Positions 63,198-64,000 of a DNA stretch of 64,000 nt are shown piece by piece. This stretch comes from Pantoea rwandensis. Lineage in GTDB: Bacteria; Pseudomonadota; Gammaproteobacteria; Enterobacterales; Enterobacteriaceae. The translations under genes were made by a program, and so were the position numbers. Below the pieces are notes generated by a model. It worked only from the letters and a program-made list of their open reading frames with translations. It made no database searches and was not told the origin of the DNA. The stretch is from the NCBI RefSeq assembly GCF_000759475.1, contig NZ_CP009454.1, positions 2,852,001 through 2,916,000 on the forward strand, read 5' to 3'. Position 1 is the stretch's first letter, and each line of letters opens with the position of its first letter.

Positions 63198-64000
63198 GAT
63201 TAAAAACAGCAAAAAATATTTGGATGGAATGACAATTTACATTGCATGAAAGAATGTCTGGCAATAGACAGGCGACATTCAGTGCAAAAAAATCTATATG
63301 TCATACGATGCACTAATAATTAGTTGAAGCAGGCTATTTTGCTATCGCATTTGGGCGGATACGGATAGTGTCGGTAATCTGCTGCCAGATACTTACAGCT
63401 TCGGCCTCTGTAAGACGTCGCTCGCCCTCCAGGCCCTGCTGCAGGAACGTCAGAGATAACATTGGATGCTTGGGAGATGCCGTTTTTTCATTGATATTAA
63501 TGACAAATCGCAGGGCTTGCTCACCATTGGTATTACTTAACTGTCCCTGCGCTAACCACTGCTCTGCGTATAATCCATTTATTTCGCGACGACCACTGAG
63601 GATAGTATAGCCTCCCGCCTTTTTAATGTTGCGCTCCATCATGGTGCTTCTTTCCAGTAGAGAATCTTCAGAGGCGCTATAATTATCACTGTCAAAATGA
63701 AATTTTATAGCGGGGTATTCTAAAGAAGTGTAATTCGCACTAACTTCCTCTTTAGGTTGAGCATTTCCATCTTTAATAAATAATTCTGGCAGGCAAAACC
63801 CTGGTTCTTGAGGGATTTCATTCTCCTGCTTACCGGAAATACGTGTGAGAAAATCTATTAGCTCAACCAGTTTTTTCGGAACAGTATCACCGTAGATTTC
63901 AGGGGTCAACTTTCGTTCTTCATCATAACGTGATGACAATCCATTATCGGCTTCTAAAGTTATTTCTATTGCAATGCCATTGGTATAAAGGTGCGCTTCA
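63198..64000. repeat. Long direct repeat, copy B
   Basis: Second copy of the immunity-gene end and flank found at 59311-60114, running off the window. Its outer edge touches the VgrG fragment directly. Confidence 0.9.
63334..64000 (-). CDS. Second Tli4-type immunity protein, C-terminal part
   Basis: The frame is open to the window edge, giving about 221 C-terminal residues; an ATG-like start inside (63939) is not the true start because conserved sequence (EAHLYTNG, TLEADNGLSSRYDEERK) lies upstream. It aligns along its length with the immunity protein at 59449: the last 45 residues are identical apart from one or two changes, while the middle differs clearly (for example NYTSLEYPAIKFHFDSDNY against LYKSPEFPALDFDFDSDNY). 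Its effector should lie just outside the window. Confidence 0.86.
   Translation of the reverse strand, partial: EAHLYTNGIAIEITLEADNGLSSRYDEERKLTPEIYGDTVPKKLVELIDFLTRISGKQENEIPQEPGFCLPELFIKDGNAQPKEEVSANYTSLEYPAIKFHFDSDNYSASEDSLLERSTMMERNIKKAGGYTILSGRREINGLYAEQWLAQGQLSNTNGEQALRFVININEKTASPKHPMLSLTFLQQGLEGERRLTEAEAVSIWQQITDTIRIRPNAIAK

Overview
The window looks like the replication-terminus region of an Erwiniaceae member (Pantoea/Erwinia-like Enterobacterales). This rests on E. coli-like gene order in several blocks (sutR-ydcO; tus-fumC-manA-ydgA-malIXY-add-ydgJ; cnu-ydgK-rsxABCDGE-nth) combined with Pantoea/Klebsiella-type content: srfABC, rarA-oqxAB-oqxR and type VI secretion genes. The genus is inferred from gene content only. 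A Ter site directly in front of tus places the segment in the replication fork trap.

Layout. 1-3.9 kb: the end of a TonB-dependent receptor, an isochorismatase-like hydrolase with its MarR regulator, and the divergent sutR/ydcO pair, each regulator with clear palindromic operators. 4.0-10.8 kb: the overlapping srfABC operon. 10.8-11.5 kb: a convergent barnase-like RNase and barstar-like inhibitor. 11.5-17.3 kb: a rarA-oqxAB-oqxR multidrug efflux locus with a remnant of a sensor histidine kinase between oqxB and oqxR. 17.5-24.3 kb: an MFS transporter, Ter/tus, fumC, manA and ydgA. 24.3-30.6 kb: malI, malXY, add and ydgJ. 30.6-38.9 kb: an L-arabinose locus in an unusual order (araC and araFGH on one strand, araBA on the other, no araD). 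38.9-40.2 kb: a non-coding array in which two different hairpin elements of about 100 bp alternate three times. 40.4-44.9 kb: a ytfQRT-yjfF type galactofuranose importer. 45.6-53.5 kb: cnu, ydgK, the Rsx electron-transport operon (RsxC has ten C-terminal repeats) and nth.

53.5-64 kb: a type VI secretion fragment on the minus strand. From upstream to downstream it carries a second immunity gene running off the window, a C-terminal VgrG piece, a Tle4-type lipase effector, its Tli4-type immunity gene, yiaA, a PAAR protein, an unknown membrane protein, a TssM-like protein with an unrecognisable Walker A motif, and a 41-codon stub of tssA that ends inside nth. The immunity gene and its downstream flank are duplicated about 3.9 kb apart, which points to recombination of vgrG-effector-immunity cassettes.

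Most genes are standard metabolism, transport and regulation. The parts that known features explain least are the alternating hairpin array, the mosaic T6SS segment, the srfABC operon beside an RNase/inhibitor pair, and a repeated operator architecture in front of oqxA.
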